Below, one piece after another: positions 1 to 6,657 of a stretch of 64,000 bases of DNA. The notes beneath the pieces are model-generated. The model worked only from the letters and a program-made list of their open reading frames with translations. It had not been told where the DNA came from and did no database searches. The DNA is taken from the NCBI RefSeq assembly GCF_037031225.1, contig NZ_JAYEZN010000001.1:3100001-3164000 (forward strand), written 5' to 3'. The DNA is from Halorientalis sp. LT38. GTDB taxonomy: Archaea; Halobacteriota; Halobacteria; Halobacteriales; Haloarculaceae. A program made the position numbers and the translations under genes. The number at the start of each line of letters is the position of its first letter. The stretch's first letter is position 1.

Positions 1-255
1 CCCCGAGTCGTCGTCGTCCGACGGTGACGTCCCGATAGCGTCGTCGAGCCACGCCGCACCGCTCCGGACGGCGTCCGCGAACAGTTCGACGGCCGCGCCC
101 TCCGTCGCCACCGCGGCCTCGAGCCCTGCCGTCACCGCGTCGTCGACCCGCCGCTGGCAAACGAGTCCGTTCCAGACCGCCATCCGTCCCTCGCGGACGG
201 CGTCCCGCTGGAGACCGAAGACCCGATCCATCGCGTCGGTCTCGTGATGTGCCAT
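1..255 (-). CDS. N-terminal part of an unidentified helical protein (runs off the window)
   Basis: An open frame runs from an ATG at 255 to the left edge, giving the first 85 residues. The protein starts MAHHETDAMDRVFGLQRDAV, looks alpha-helical throughout, and becomes Asp-rich (four consecutive Asp) just before the window edge, which suggests the C terminus is close. I do not recognise the family; the amphipathic helical character resembles small phasin-like or structural proteins, but that is only an impression. It lies downstream of nirK on the same strand with a 55-base gap, so it could be co-transcribed with nirK. Confidence 0.6.
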   Translation of the reverse strand, partial: MAHHETDAMDRVFGLQRDAVREGRMAVWNGLVCQRRVDDAVTAGLEAAVATEGAAVELFADAVRSGAAWLDDAIGTSPSDDDDSG

Positions 256-310
256 ACCGTGGCACAGTGGTTCGACACGGATATACCCTCGTTTCGAAAC
301 GGGGGGCGAG

Positions 311-1438
311 TCAGCCGTAGTGGGGTCCGTCGTGGTCGGTGCCGCCGAAGTCGGGGTCGTAGACGGCCTCGTCCTCGGTGCCGAGGACGTCCACCTCGGC
401 GAGCAGCCCCTTCCGGGCGACCCGGGAGAGCGCGTGGTCGACGAGCTTGATCCGCTCGGGAACCGGCGTGTCCATCTCGCCGATCATACAGCTTCCCGGC
501 GGGACCTTCATCGTCTGGATGTTCTTGTCGGCGTACGCGCTCAGGTCCTCGTCCTCGGGGAGGCCACCGTCACGGTAGGCCTCGCTCCAGACGTTCCCGA
601 TGGGGTGGAAGTTGCTGGAGAGGTTCGGGCCCCCGTCGACGAGGAACACCCGGACGCGTTCGCCCTGCTGGACCTCGACGGGGCCGTAGCGGGCGGCCGC
701 CCAGGCGTACTTCTCCCCGTTCAGGAGGACGTACGTGGGCTGCTCGGCGGCCATGGCCTCGAAGTCGAAGCCGTGGTGGCCCTCCTGGCCGGTGTCCTTG
801 TCGGTGTACAGCTCGTGCTGGCCGAGGTACAGCTCCCGGTCGACCTCGGGGAGCCCCTGTTTCGGCTCGACCACGATCATCCCGAACATCCCGGCGCTGA
901 TGTGGTAGTCGAGGTTCGGGACGGCGCAGTGGTAGATGAACGCGCCGGGGTAATTGGCCTGGAACCGCATCGAGTTCTCGCTACCCGGGGAGGCCGTCGT
1001 CGCCACCGCCCCGCCGCCGGTCCCGTAGACCGCGTGGAAGTCGACGTTGTGGGGCATGGCGTTCTCGGGCGCGTTCTCCATGGTGAACTCGACCGTGTCA
1101 CCCTGCCGGACCCGGATCATCGGTCCGGGGATCTGCCCGTCGAAGGTCATGTAGTCGAACGTGACCCCCGGCTCGATCTCCGCCGTGACCTCCTCGACTG
1201 TCAGCGTCACCTCGTGGGTCCGGGGGGACGACCAGTCGACGGGGTCCGGCAGGTCCGTCGGATCCGCGGCCACCCGGTCGGCGTCCGTCTCGGCGGGGCC
1301 GTCGGACTGCTGGGTCAGCGTGTTATTCTCCGTCTCGGTCACCGCCGGCGCCTCGTTCCCGGCACAGCCGGCGACGGTCGCCGCCGCGCCGCTGATCCCG
1401 AGCGCCTGCAGCCACTTTCGCCGCGTTGAATCGAACAT
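311..1438 (-). CDS. nirK: Copper-containing nitrite reductase (NO-forming)
   Basis: Reduces nitrite to nitric oxide outside the membrane, the committed step of denitrification. The 375-residue protein begins with a twin-arginine signal (RRKWLQALG) and a lipobox-like AGC at residues 23-25, so it is probably Tat-exported and lipid-anchored. Two cupredoxin domains follow. All copper ligands can be placed: type 1 His130, Cys171, His179 and Met184; type 2 His135, His170 and His335; catalytic Asp133 and His278. Length suits archaeal NirK plus a signal and linker. It is preceded by a perfect CCGAACCGGTTCGG palindrome about 110 bases upstream, the same element found at other putative anaerobic genes here, so NarO-type control is likely. 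Confidence 0.96.
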   Translation of the reverse strand: MFDSTRRKWLQALGISGAAATVAGCAGNEAPAVTETENNTLTQQSDGPAETDADRVAADPTDLPDPVDWSSPRTHEVTLTVEEVTAEIEPGVTFDYMTFDGQIPGPMIRVRQGDTVEFTMENAPENAMPHNVDFHAVYGTGGGAVATTASPGSENSMRFQANYPGAFIYHCAVPNLDYHISAGMFGMIVVEPKQGLPEVDRELYLGQHELYTDKDTGQEGHHGFDFEAMAAEQPTYVLLNGEKYAWAAARYGPVEVQQGERVRVFLVDGGPNLSSNFHPIGNVWSEAYRDGGLPEDEDLSAYADKNIQTMKVPPGSCMIGEMDTPVPERIKLVDHALSRVARKGLLAEVDVLGTEDEAVYDPDFGGTDHDGPHYG

Positions 1439-1547
1439 TGGGAGTCACCTTACAGATGTGAGTAGCGGGTGACAGGGGATAAACAGGGAACCGCGTTCTT
1501 GGCCCGTGAGAAGCTTTCTCGGGGCGTTAGAACATCGTCGAGGATCG

Positions 1548-1561
1548 CCGAACCGGTTCGG
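1548..1561. promoter_or_regulatory. NarO-type palindrome upstream of nirK
   Basis: CCGAACCGGTTCGG, perfectly palindromic, sits between nirK and the stop codon of the MoaD-like gene, so only nirK can be its downstream target. One of about a dozen copies in the window. Confidence 0.7.
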
Positions 1562-1566
1562 ATACC

Positions 1567-1971
1567 TTATAAGCAAAACATGAACGGGTAGACCAGCGCG
1601 ACCCGATCACCGTCGGCCAGCCGGGTGTCGAGCCCGTCCAGCGACTCGTTGAAGCGACCGTTGACCATCACGCGAGCGTACGCGCGAGTCTGCTCACCTT
1701 CCGGGTTCGCGTTCCACTTCCCGGGGAGGTCCTCCTCGACCGGGGCCCAGCCACGAGTCGTCGCCTCGGCCTCCGTCTCGGCGATGAGCATGTCCGCGAC
1801 GTCGTACTCGTCGAAGAAGGCCGCGAGGAACTCCCGGAGGGTGTTCCCGGCGAAGGCGAACTCGAACCGCGGCTCGCCCACCGCCGTCCGGACGTGGCCG
1901 GTACACTTGACGGTCACCGTCGTCTCCGCGGCGTCGGCGTCCGGGCCCTGCTCGGTCGCTGTTCCTGGCAT
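1567..1971 (-). CDS. MoaD/ThiS-like beta-grasp protein lacking the C-terminal Gly-Gly
   Basis: A 134-residue protein; the ATG at 1971 is preferred because the longer frame would run back over the upstream palindrome. The second half resembles the ubiquitin-like MoaD/ThiS fold, including a VMVNGRFNESLDGLDTRLADG segment typical of the loop before the last strand (NGR near residue 105, DGDRVAL near 122). MoaD proteins end in a diglycine that is adenylated and thiocarboxylated; this one ends VYPFMFCL, with no Gly-Gly, so it cannot act as a classical sulfur carrier. It sits between nirK and the radical SAM cluster, with a NarO-type palindrome upstream, suggesting a role in anaerobic nitrite or metal-cofactor metabolism. 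Function unknown. Confidence 0.75.
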   Translation of the reverse strand: MPGTATEQGPDADAAETTVTVKCTGHVRTAVGEPRFEFAFAGNTLREFLAAFFDEYDVADMLIAETEAEATTRGWAPVEEDLPGKWNANPEGEQTRAYARVMVNGRFNESLDGLDTRLADGDRVALVYPFMFCL

Positions 1972-2008
1972 GGAACGGGATAACGGCTCCCCCAACCAAA
2001 GCCCCATC

Positions 2009-2059
2009 CCGAACTTGTTCGGTCGGTACGACTGCCCCCATCGTTCGAGAACATGTTCG
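2009..2059. promoter_or_regulatory. Two NarO-type palindromes in a divergent promoter
   Basis: CCGAACTTGTTCGG at 2009-2022 and AGAACATGTTCG at 2048-2059 (one mismatch in the left half) lie 38 bases centre to centre between the MoaD-like gene and the divergent 101-residue protein. The first probably serves the leftward gene and the second the rightward one. Confidence 0.65.
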
Positions 2060-2100
2060 GGACATCGGGTTTGGCGGGCGGGCGAGTAGCCAGAGATACC

Positions 2101-2406
2101 ATGAGCGTCTCACACGACGACGTCGAGCCCGTGACGGAGACGGCCCACGACAACTCCTGGTCGGCGAACCTGGAGAAGCCCCACCACGCCGAGGACCGGG
2201 AGCTCGTGCTCGCCCACGCCCGCGACGCCGTCGACCACACCGTCCCCGGCAACCACGTCAACCTCGTCACCCACGGGGACCACGGCCACCCTGAGACGTA
2301 CCTCTTCGGCGAACTCGACGCCGCGTACGGGGACGAAGTCGAATACGAGTACGTCGAACAGTGCGGCTGTGGCGGTCACGTCACCCGCGTCCACGTCCAG
2401 GACTGA
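2101..2406 (+). CDS. Small Cys/His protein with C-terminal CGCGGH motif
   Basis: A 101-residue acidic protein starting at the ATG at 2101. It is rich in histidine (HHAEDRELVLAHARDAVDH near residues 28-46, THGDHGHPE near 58-66) and ends with a compact motif, QCGCGGHVTRVHVQD, giving two cysteines two residues apart followed by Gly-Gly-His. I do not recognise a named family. The motif could bind iron, copper or zinc, or be the target of post-translational modification. The gene directly precedes, by 81 bases on the same strand, a radical SAM/SPASM enzyme of the kind that often modifies small peptides, and it has its own NarO-type palindrome. Candidate metallochaperone or substrate of that enzyme; both ideas are inference. 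Confidence 0.75.
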   Translation: MSVSHDDVEPVTETAHDNSWSANLEKPHHAEDRELVLAHARDAVDHTVPGNHVNLVTHGDHGHPETYLFGELDAAYGDEVEYEYVEQCGCGGHVTRVHVQD

Positions 2407-2487
2407 GCGGCCGAGCGCAGACCCACGGATTCTCGCCCGCTGGGAATCCTGCCCGTCGTTACGACCCCGCCACCCACATCGAGTCAC

Positions 2488-3549
2488 ATGAACCGCGACC
2501 TCGACACGAGCCGACGGCCGATGGTGTTGATCTGGGAGGTGACGCAGGCCTGCGAACTGGCCTGCGAGCACTGCCGCGCCGACGCCCAGTCGGCGCGTCA
2601 CCCCGACGAACTCACGACCGAGGAGGGGAAAGCCGTCCTCGACTCGGCCCGCGAGTTCGCCGACAATCAGCTCGTCGTCCTCTCGGGCGGCGACCCCTGC
2701 AAGCGCCCGGACCTCACCGAACTCGTGCGCTACGGGGACGAGATCGGGTTGAGCATGTCGCTGACCCCCAGCGGCACCGACGAGTTGACCGGCGACGTCC
2801 TCGAAGATCTCTCAGACGCCGGCCTCCGGCGGATGGCCCTCAGCCTCGACGGCGGCGATGCCGCGGCGCACGACGCCTTCCGCGGTGAGGCAGGCAGTTT
2901 CGACGAGACGGTTCGGGCGGCCGAACACGCGAAAGCGGCCGGCCTCCCGCTGCAGATCAACACGACGGTCTGTGCACAGACGGTCGATCAGCTCCCGGCG
3001 ATCAGGGATCGGGTCCGGGAGTTCGGCGCCGTCCTCTGGAGCGTCTTCTTCCTCGTCCCGGTCGGTCGCGGTCGGTTGCTCGACCCGATTGCCCCCGAGC
3101 GGGCCGACGCGGTCATGGAGTGGCTGGCCGAGACGGCCGACGAGGAACCATTCGGCGTCAAGACGACCGAGGCACCCCACTACCGGCGCGTGAAGTTACA
3201 GCGCCGTGAGGGCGACGCCGAGGACCGGGGGCTCCGCCGCCGCGGCGGGATCGTCGCAGGCGACGGCTTCGCGTTCGTGAGCCACACCGGCGAGATCTAC
3301 CCGTCGGGCTTCCTGCCCGAGGCCGCCGGCACCGTCCCGGCGGACGACCTGGTCGACGTCTACCGGAACTCGGACCTGTTCACCGCGCTCCGGGACCGCG
3401 ACGCGCTCTCCGGGAAGTGCGGGGCCTGTGAGTTCCGGCACGTCTGCGGCGGCAGCCGGTCCCGGGCGTACGCGACGACGGGCGATCCGCTGGCGAGCGA
3501 CCCGCTCTGTCCGCACGTCCCCGAGGGATTCGACGCCGCGGGCGATTAG
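2488..3549 (+). CDS. Radical SAM/SPASM domain protein
   Basis: A 353-residue radical SAM enzyme. The cluster-binding motif CELACEHC (C-x3-C-x2-C) is at residues 22-29, followed by the GGDP SAM-binding loop. The C terminus has a SPASM-type auxiliary cluster region with CGACEFRHVCGG and a later LCPH. The layout resembles the TIGR04053 group, relatives of AhbC/AhbD/NirJ haem-modifying and RiPP-maturing enzymes. Candidate substrates are the small Cys/His protein just upstream and the PaaB-like Htur_1727-type protein at 44726. Alternatively it could act in haem synthesis. The stop overlaps the convergent NarO paralogue by 4 bases. Confidence 0.88.
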   Translation: MNRDLDTSRRPMVLIWEVTQACELACEHCRADAQSARHPDELTTEEGKAVLDSAREFADNQLVVLSGGDPCKRPDLTELVRYGDEIGLSMSLTPSGTDELTGDVLEDLSDAGLRRMALSLDGGDAAAHDAFRGEAGSFDETVRAAEHAKAAGLPLQINTTVCAQTVDQLPAIRDRVREFGAVLWSVFFLVPVGRGRLLDPIAPERADAVMEWLAETADEEPFGVKTTEAPHYRRVKLQRREGDAEDRGLRRRGGIVAGDGFAFVSHTGEIYPSGFLPEAAGTVPADDLVDVYRNSDLFTALRDRDALSGKCGACEFRHVCGGSRSRAYATTGDPLASDPLCPHVPEGFDAAGD

Positions 3550-4211
3550 ACCGACCGCTCCGCGACCGGGCCGATGACTTTCTCCTGGGCCGCCGCCAGG
3601 TGTTCCGAGAGCGTCGACGCCGAGATGTCGAGTTCGGCCGCGACTTCCTCGGCGTTGGCGCCCTTCGGGTAGTCGAAGTAGCCCATCTCGTAGGCCAGTG
3701 CCAGCACCTCGCGCTGGCGACCGGTGAGCCGGCCGGTGTCGACGGAGACGAACCCGTCGCCGACGAGTTCGCCCGACTGCCGCAGGTTCCGGACCGTCAC
3801 GTCTTCGAACCGCTCGCGCGCGGCCGCGACGATGTCGCGAACCCGGTCGGTGTCGGGGGCGTAGAACACCATGTAGAGCGTTCCGTCGACCGCGTGGACG
3901 TCGCTGACCGGGCAGCCGAACCCCTCCACGAGGTCGGCGAGGCAGGCCTCGGCGTCGCACTGGCAGCGGTACCGCACGCCTTCCTCGGTCCGGAACACCG
4001 GATCGCCCTCGACGCCCGTATCCGGGGCGTCGGCCTGGACCGTGAACTCAGTGTTCGTGTCGTCCTGTGACCCGCAACTGGTTCGGGCGACCGAGGCGAC
4101 TCGCGCGCCGCTGTCTGCGGAGGCGGTCGCGAGCGGACACTCGTCCGGCCGGGTGATCGCGAGCGTCACCCGCACGCCCGCCGGGATCGGGTCGGAGTCG
4201 ACCGTGTTCAT
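3546..4211 (-). CDS. NarO-like transcription regulator with altered cysteine pattern
   Basis: A 221-residue regulator starting at the ATG at 4211 (a further in-frame ATG at 4238 is possible). The C-terminal half is a bacterioopsin-activator type HTH (HTH_10): TGRQREVLALAYEMGYFDYP, then GANAEEVAAELDISASTLSEHL. The N-terminal domain aligns with NarO encoded at 8513-9160, but the cysteines differ. NarO has C-x-C-x7-C; here the region reads CQCDAEACLADLVEGFGC, so the second Cys of the core C-x-C is Ala and an extra CQC lies seven residues earlier. Other cysteines are at 25 and 46. It probably senses oxygen, redox or a metal, but perhaps with a different cofactor or range. DmsR-like proteins are another possibility. 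Confidence 0.85.
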   Translation of the reverse strand: MNTVDSDPIPAGVRVTLAITRPDECPLATASADSGARVASVARTSCGSQDDTNTEFTVQADAPDTGVEGDPVFRTEEGVRYRCQCDAEACLADLVEGFGCPVSDVHAVDGTLYMVFYAPDTDRVRDIVAAARERFEDVTVRNLRQSGELVGDGFVSVDTGRLTGRQREVLALAYEMGYFDYPKGANAEEVAAELDISASTLSEHLAAAQEKVIGPVAERSV

Positions 4212-4273
4212 ACCTGTGAGTTCGCCGGGAACTCCCAAAACGCCCTGGCGCGATTCCCAGGGCGTAAGAACGG

Positions 4274-4930
4274 TCAGTTCGCCTCTGGGAGCAACGCTCC
4301 GTCCAGTTCCGCCACGAACTCCTTGACGACGGTCTCCTCGGCGCGGTGGAGCGTCTCGCTGACGGTCGATTTCGCCATCCCGAGGTGGTCGGCCAGCTCC
4401 GTCAGCGAGGACTCACGCGGGGTGTCGTAGTAGCCCTGCTGGACCGCGGCGACGATCAGGTCGCGCTGGCGGTCGGTCAGCAGTTGTTCGGTCGCGTCCA
4501 CAGTCCGGCGGACGTACTCCACGTCGAAGGACATCCCGAACTGCTCGAGCTGGGTCCCGAACTTCGACAGCCGGTCCTGCGAGGCGGTCACCTCGACGGT
4601 CGCGCGGCCGTCCTGGATCTCGACAGGCGGTTCCAGCGGGACTCCCGACTCCCTGACCGAGAACAACAGCAGTGGCTCGGTGGTCTCGAACTGGATCAGC
4701 GTCCGGTCGTCGGACTCGCCGAGTAACTCGAGCGAAAGGATCGACTCCCGCTCCTCGATGCGCTTGACCACGGCCGGGATGTCGGGCCCGCTGAGTTCGA
4801 CCAGACCGACGCCCGTGTCATCGGTGGGCAGGGCCGCCAGCACTCGGAACTCGACGTCGGGGAACTCAGTCGAGATCTCCCCGATCCAGGCCGCCTGCGG
4901 CAACCGTACACTCAGTTTGGCTCGTGGCAT
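4274..4930 (-). CDS. Bat/HTH_10-type transcription regulator
   Basis: A 218-residue protein beginning MPRAKLSVRLPQ at 4930; this start is chosen because the frame upstream runs through two palindromic operators. The N-terminal 140 residues form the sensor-like domain seen in haloarchaeal Bat paralogues, with alternating hydrophobic strands and no conserved Cys pattern. The C-terminal HTH_10 domain is clear: LLTDRQRDLIVAAVQQGYYD, then SSLTELADHLGMAKSTVSETLHRAEE. It is followed after 62 bases by the NarO-like gene on the same strand and is divergent from a DUF2249 gene. Two tandem CGAAC-N2-GTTCG palindromes in the shared promoter suggest it is under, or exerts, NarO-type control. Confidence 0.85.
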   Translation of the reverse strand: MPRAKLSVRLPQAAWIGEISTEFPDVEFRVLAALPTDDTGVGLVELSGPDIPAVVKRIEERESILSLELLGESDDRTLIQFETTEPLLLFSVRESGVPLEPPVEIQDGRATVEVTASQDRLSKFGTQLEQFGMSFDVEYVRRTVDATEQLLTDRQRDLIVAAVQQGYYDTPRESSLTELADHLGMAKSTVSETLHRAEETVVKEFVAELDGALLPEAN

Positions 4931-4975
4931 CTCTCTGTACCAGGTGGTTCGGGGCCGTCGGTCCAGTACGTGTCT

Positions 4976-5011
4976 CCGAACATGTTCGGCCAACAGTCCG
5001 AACCGGTTCGG
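4976..5011. promoter_or_regulatory. Tandem NarO-type palindromes between divergent genes
   Basis: CCGAACATGTTCGG (4976-4989) and CCGAACCGGTTCGG (4998-5011) are both perfect and lie 22 bases centre to centre, about two helical turns, so both would face the same side of the DNA. Confidence 0.75.
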
Positions 5012-5048
5012 GATAAGGGTTGGGACCGGTCGGATCGTATCGTCCCCT

Positions 5049-5327
5049 ATGGGAGTCGAGACCACTGAGCTGGCCGACAGAGCGGTCGAGGCGACCGGTG
5101 CGCCGGCGGACGCGCCGCGGGATCGGCTCGACGCGCGGGACCTCGGGCCGCCAAAGCCCCTGAAGAACACGCTGGAGAGACTGACGGAACTCGACGACGA
5201 TACCGTGCTCGTCCAGCTGAACGATCGCGCGCCCCAGCACCTCTACCCGAAACTCGACGATCGAGGGTACGAGTACGGCACGGCCGAGTACGACGCGGCC
5301 GTGGTGACGACGATCTGGACCCCGTAG
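5049..5327 (+). CDS. DUF2249 domain protein
   Basis: A 92-residue protein starting at the ATG at 5049, shortly downstream of the tandem palindromes. After a variable 30-residue N terminus it carries the DUF2249 core: PPKPLKNTLERLTELDDDTV, then VQLNDRAPQHLYPKLDDRGY. DUF2249 proteins are small and often sit beside hemerythrin-like or denitrification genes; their biochemical role is not established. The stop codon abuts the ATG of the next gene exactly, so they form one transcript. Three other DUF2249 units are in this window (5917-6144, 45102-45332 and the C terminus of the ApbC-like protein), which ties the domain to the nitrate/nitrite system here. Confidence 0.85.
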   Translation: MGVETTELADRAVEATGAPADAPRDRLDARDLGPPKPLKNTLERLTELDDDTVLVQLNDRAPQHLYPKLDDRGYEYGTAEYDAAVVTTIWTP

Positions 5328-5621
5328 ATGCCCGCGAGCACGTCAGAGTCGACCGAAGCCGACGAACCGGGCGCGCCGGACGTCGAGACGGCGATCTCGC
5401 GGATCGAGGACCGCGCCGCCACAGTCCGGGACCGTCAGGTCCGCAGCGCGCTGGCGACCCTGGACGCGCGCGGCGACCTCGATCAGGAAACGCGGGCGGC
5501 TGTCGAGAGGGTGGCCGACCGGCTCACCGAGCGATTACTCGCGACGCCGAAAGAAGGGCTGCGGGCCGCGGCCTCGGACCGGGACGCCGCGGCGGTCGCG
5601 ATCGAGCTGTTCGGCGACTAG
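5328..5621 (+). CDS. Free-standing protein resembling the GluTR dimerisation domain
   Basis: A 97-residue all-helical protein. After an acidic tail the segment SRIEDRAATVRDRQVRSALA, followed by LDQETRAAVERVADRLTERL and LATPKEGLRAAA, matches the pattern of the C-terminal dimerisation domain of glutamyl-tRNA reductase (HemA), including the acidic-helix turn and the LL-x-xP-x-x-x-LR-x-AA ending. No catalytic or NADPH domain is present. It is translationally abutted to the DUF2249 gene and under the same palindromes. It could bind HemA and tune haem supply for the haem-containing nitrate enzymes. That role is inference; the family resemblance is by eye. Confidence 0.65.
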   Translation: MPASTSESTEADEPGAPDVETAISRIEDRAATVRDRQVRSALATLDARGDLDQETRAAVERVADRLTERLLATPKEGLRAAASDRDAAAVAIELFGD

Positions 5622-5917
5622 TCCTCGACCCGCTGGGAGAGGACGAGGAGCGCTTCACTGTCCTCGACCGCCTCCGGCGACACCTCGCGACGCCCGTCGA
5701 ACCGGATCACGTCGTCCGGTTCCAGCCGGTGAGTCTCATCGTCCAGGTCGAGATCTACAGTTCCCGAGAGCAGGTGCAGGACGACCGTCCGCTCGGGGTG
5801 GCGGTGCGGGTCGACGCGCTCGCCGGCGTCGAGCGACAGCCGGATCACCAGCGGCTCGTCGAACAGTTTCGCGTGCGGTGCCGCGGTCAGGTCGGACAGC
5901 GAGATGGTCTCTGCCAT
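5618..5917 (-). CDS. Single-domain cupin
   Basis: A 99-residue small cupin: the first motif is GERVDPHRHPERTVVLHLLS with the histidines of a metal site (residues 54 and 56), followed by the second motif LEPDDVIRFDGRREVSPEAV, in which the usual metal-binding His is replaced. The ATG at 5917 overlaps the stop of the upstream DUF2249 gene (TGATG), so the pair is translationally coupled. It overlaps the convergent GluTR-like gene by 4 bases. Small cupins near denitrification genes may bind metals or ligands; no specific activity can be assigned. Confidence 0.8.
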   Translation of the reverse strand: MAETISLSDLTAAPHAKLFDEPLVIRLSLDAGERVDPHRHPERTVVLHLLSGTVDLDLDDETHRLEPDDVIRFDGRREVSPEAVEDSEALLVLSQRVED

Positions 5918-6144
5918 CACTGCTTGGGGAACTCGGCGACGAACTTCTCGGGGCCCTCGCGGCGGACCTCGTAGTTCTCGGCGTCGAAGTCCTCTACCTC
6001 GGCCTCCATCTCGTAGTACAGTGGCTTCGGGTCGTGGTCGTTGATCAGGCGCAGGGTGTCGCCGTCGTCCATCTCGGCGAAGGTGTCCATGATCTTCGGG
6101 TGCCGGTCCTTGGGCTCGATCTCGCGGACGTCGATCTCTGGCAT
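5917..6144 (-). CDS. DUF2249 domain protein
   Basis: A 75-residue protein consisting only of the DUF2249 core. It begins MPEIDVREIEPKDRHPKIMD and carries TLRLINDHDPKPLYYEMEAE, the characteristic central motif (LIN-x-H-D/E-P-x-PLYY). It closely resembles the 45102-45332 protein in length and order. It leads a two-gene unit with the downstream cupin and has a NarO-type palindrome 38 bases upstream. Function not established for the family. Confidence 0.88.
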   Translation of the reverse strand: MPEIDVREIEPKDRHPKIMDTFAEMDDGDTLRLINDHDPKPLYYEMEAEVEDFDAENYEVRREGPEKFVAEFPKQ

Positions 6145-6181
6145 ACACCGAGTGTACGCCGTCCGTCCTCTTCCCCTTGTT

Positions 6182-6195
6182 CCGAATATGTTCGG
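6182..6195. promoter_or_regulatory. NarO-type palindrome upstream of DUF2249-cupin pair
   Basis: CCGAATATGTTCGG, one mismatch in the left half (AAT for AAC). It lies between the DUF2249 gene start at 6144 and the stop of the next leftward cupin at 6197. Confidence 0.65.
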
Positions 6196-6196
6196 C

Positions 6197-6568
6197 TCAC
6201 GGTTCGAACGTTCCCTGCTGGAGGCCGCGGCGGACGGGTTCGTGCTCGGCGTCGGTCGGCGGCGGCGCGGTCACGAGGACCGCCTCCAGGCGCTCGTCGT
6301 CGTCGGCTCTGACGCCGCGATCGCGGCCGGCCGGCACGCTGACGACGGAGCCGGGTTCGACGGCGTGGTCGGTGTCGCCGTCCCGGACGATCCCGGTGCC
6401 AGACTGGACGACGACGGTCACGTCGCTGTCTGGCGCGTGGACGGGGATGAACTGCCCGGGCTCGAAGTACCCGCAGACGACCTTCGAGTGCTCGGTTCGG
6501 AAGACCCCCTGCGCGCTGAACTGCTCGTCGTCGTAGGCCCGCTCGTCGTCGACGTGGGTGGCTGGCAT
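6197..6568 (-). CDS. Cupin-domain protein
   Basis: A 123-residue cupin starting at the ATG at 6568. It contains KVVCGYFEPGQFIPVHAPDS (first cupin motif, with His but few acidic ligands), a central TVVVQSGTGIVRDG strand pair and a second motif ending VEPGSVVSVPAGRDRGVRAD. The sequence resembles haloarchaeal cupins found next to nirK. It is divergent from the polytopic membrane protein at 6658, with one perfect palindrome between them that could serve both. Substrate unknown. Confidence 0.8.
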   Translation of the reverse strand: MPATHVDDERAYDDEQFSAQGVFRTEHSKVVCGYFEPGQFIPVHAPDSDVTVVVQSGTGIVRDGDTDHAVEPGSVVSVPAGRDRGVRADDDERLEAVLVTAPPPTDAEHEPVRRGLQQGTFEP

Positions 6569-6605
6569 GTCCGATCCTACCGCCCGGCGCGTCCTGCCGG
6601 TTGTC

Positions 6606-6619
6606 CCGAACCGGTTCGG
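6606..6619. promoter_or_regulatory. NarO-type palindrome in a divergent promoter
   Basis: Perfect CCGAACCGGTTCGG, 38 bases from each of the two divergent start codons (6568 and 6658). Confidence 0.7.
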
Positions 6620-6657
6620 GGGCGGGACTTTTCTGGCGGCCGTGCGAGGGGTCTGAT

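Noticed and set aside
320..1429. Long open frame antisense to nirK (and similar long frames opposite narG, cobN, the surface protein and the HBD-ECH gene)
   Set aside because: In GC-rich DNA the antisense and alternate frames of real genes are rarely interrupted. The encoded proteins are Arg/Ala/Gly-rich, basic and lack any family motif, unlike the acidic haloarchaeal proteome.
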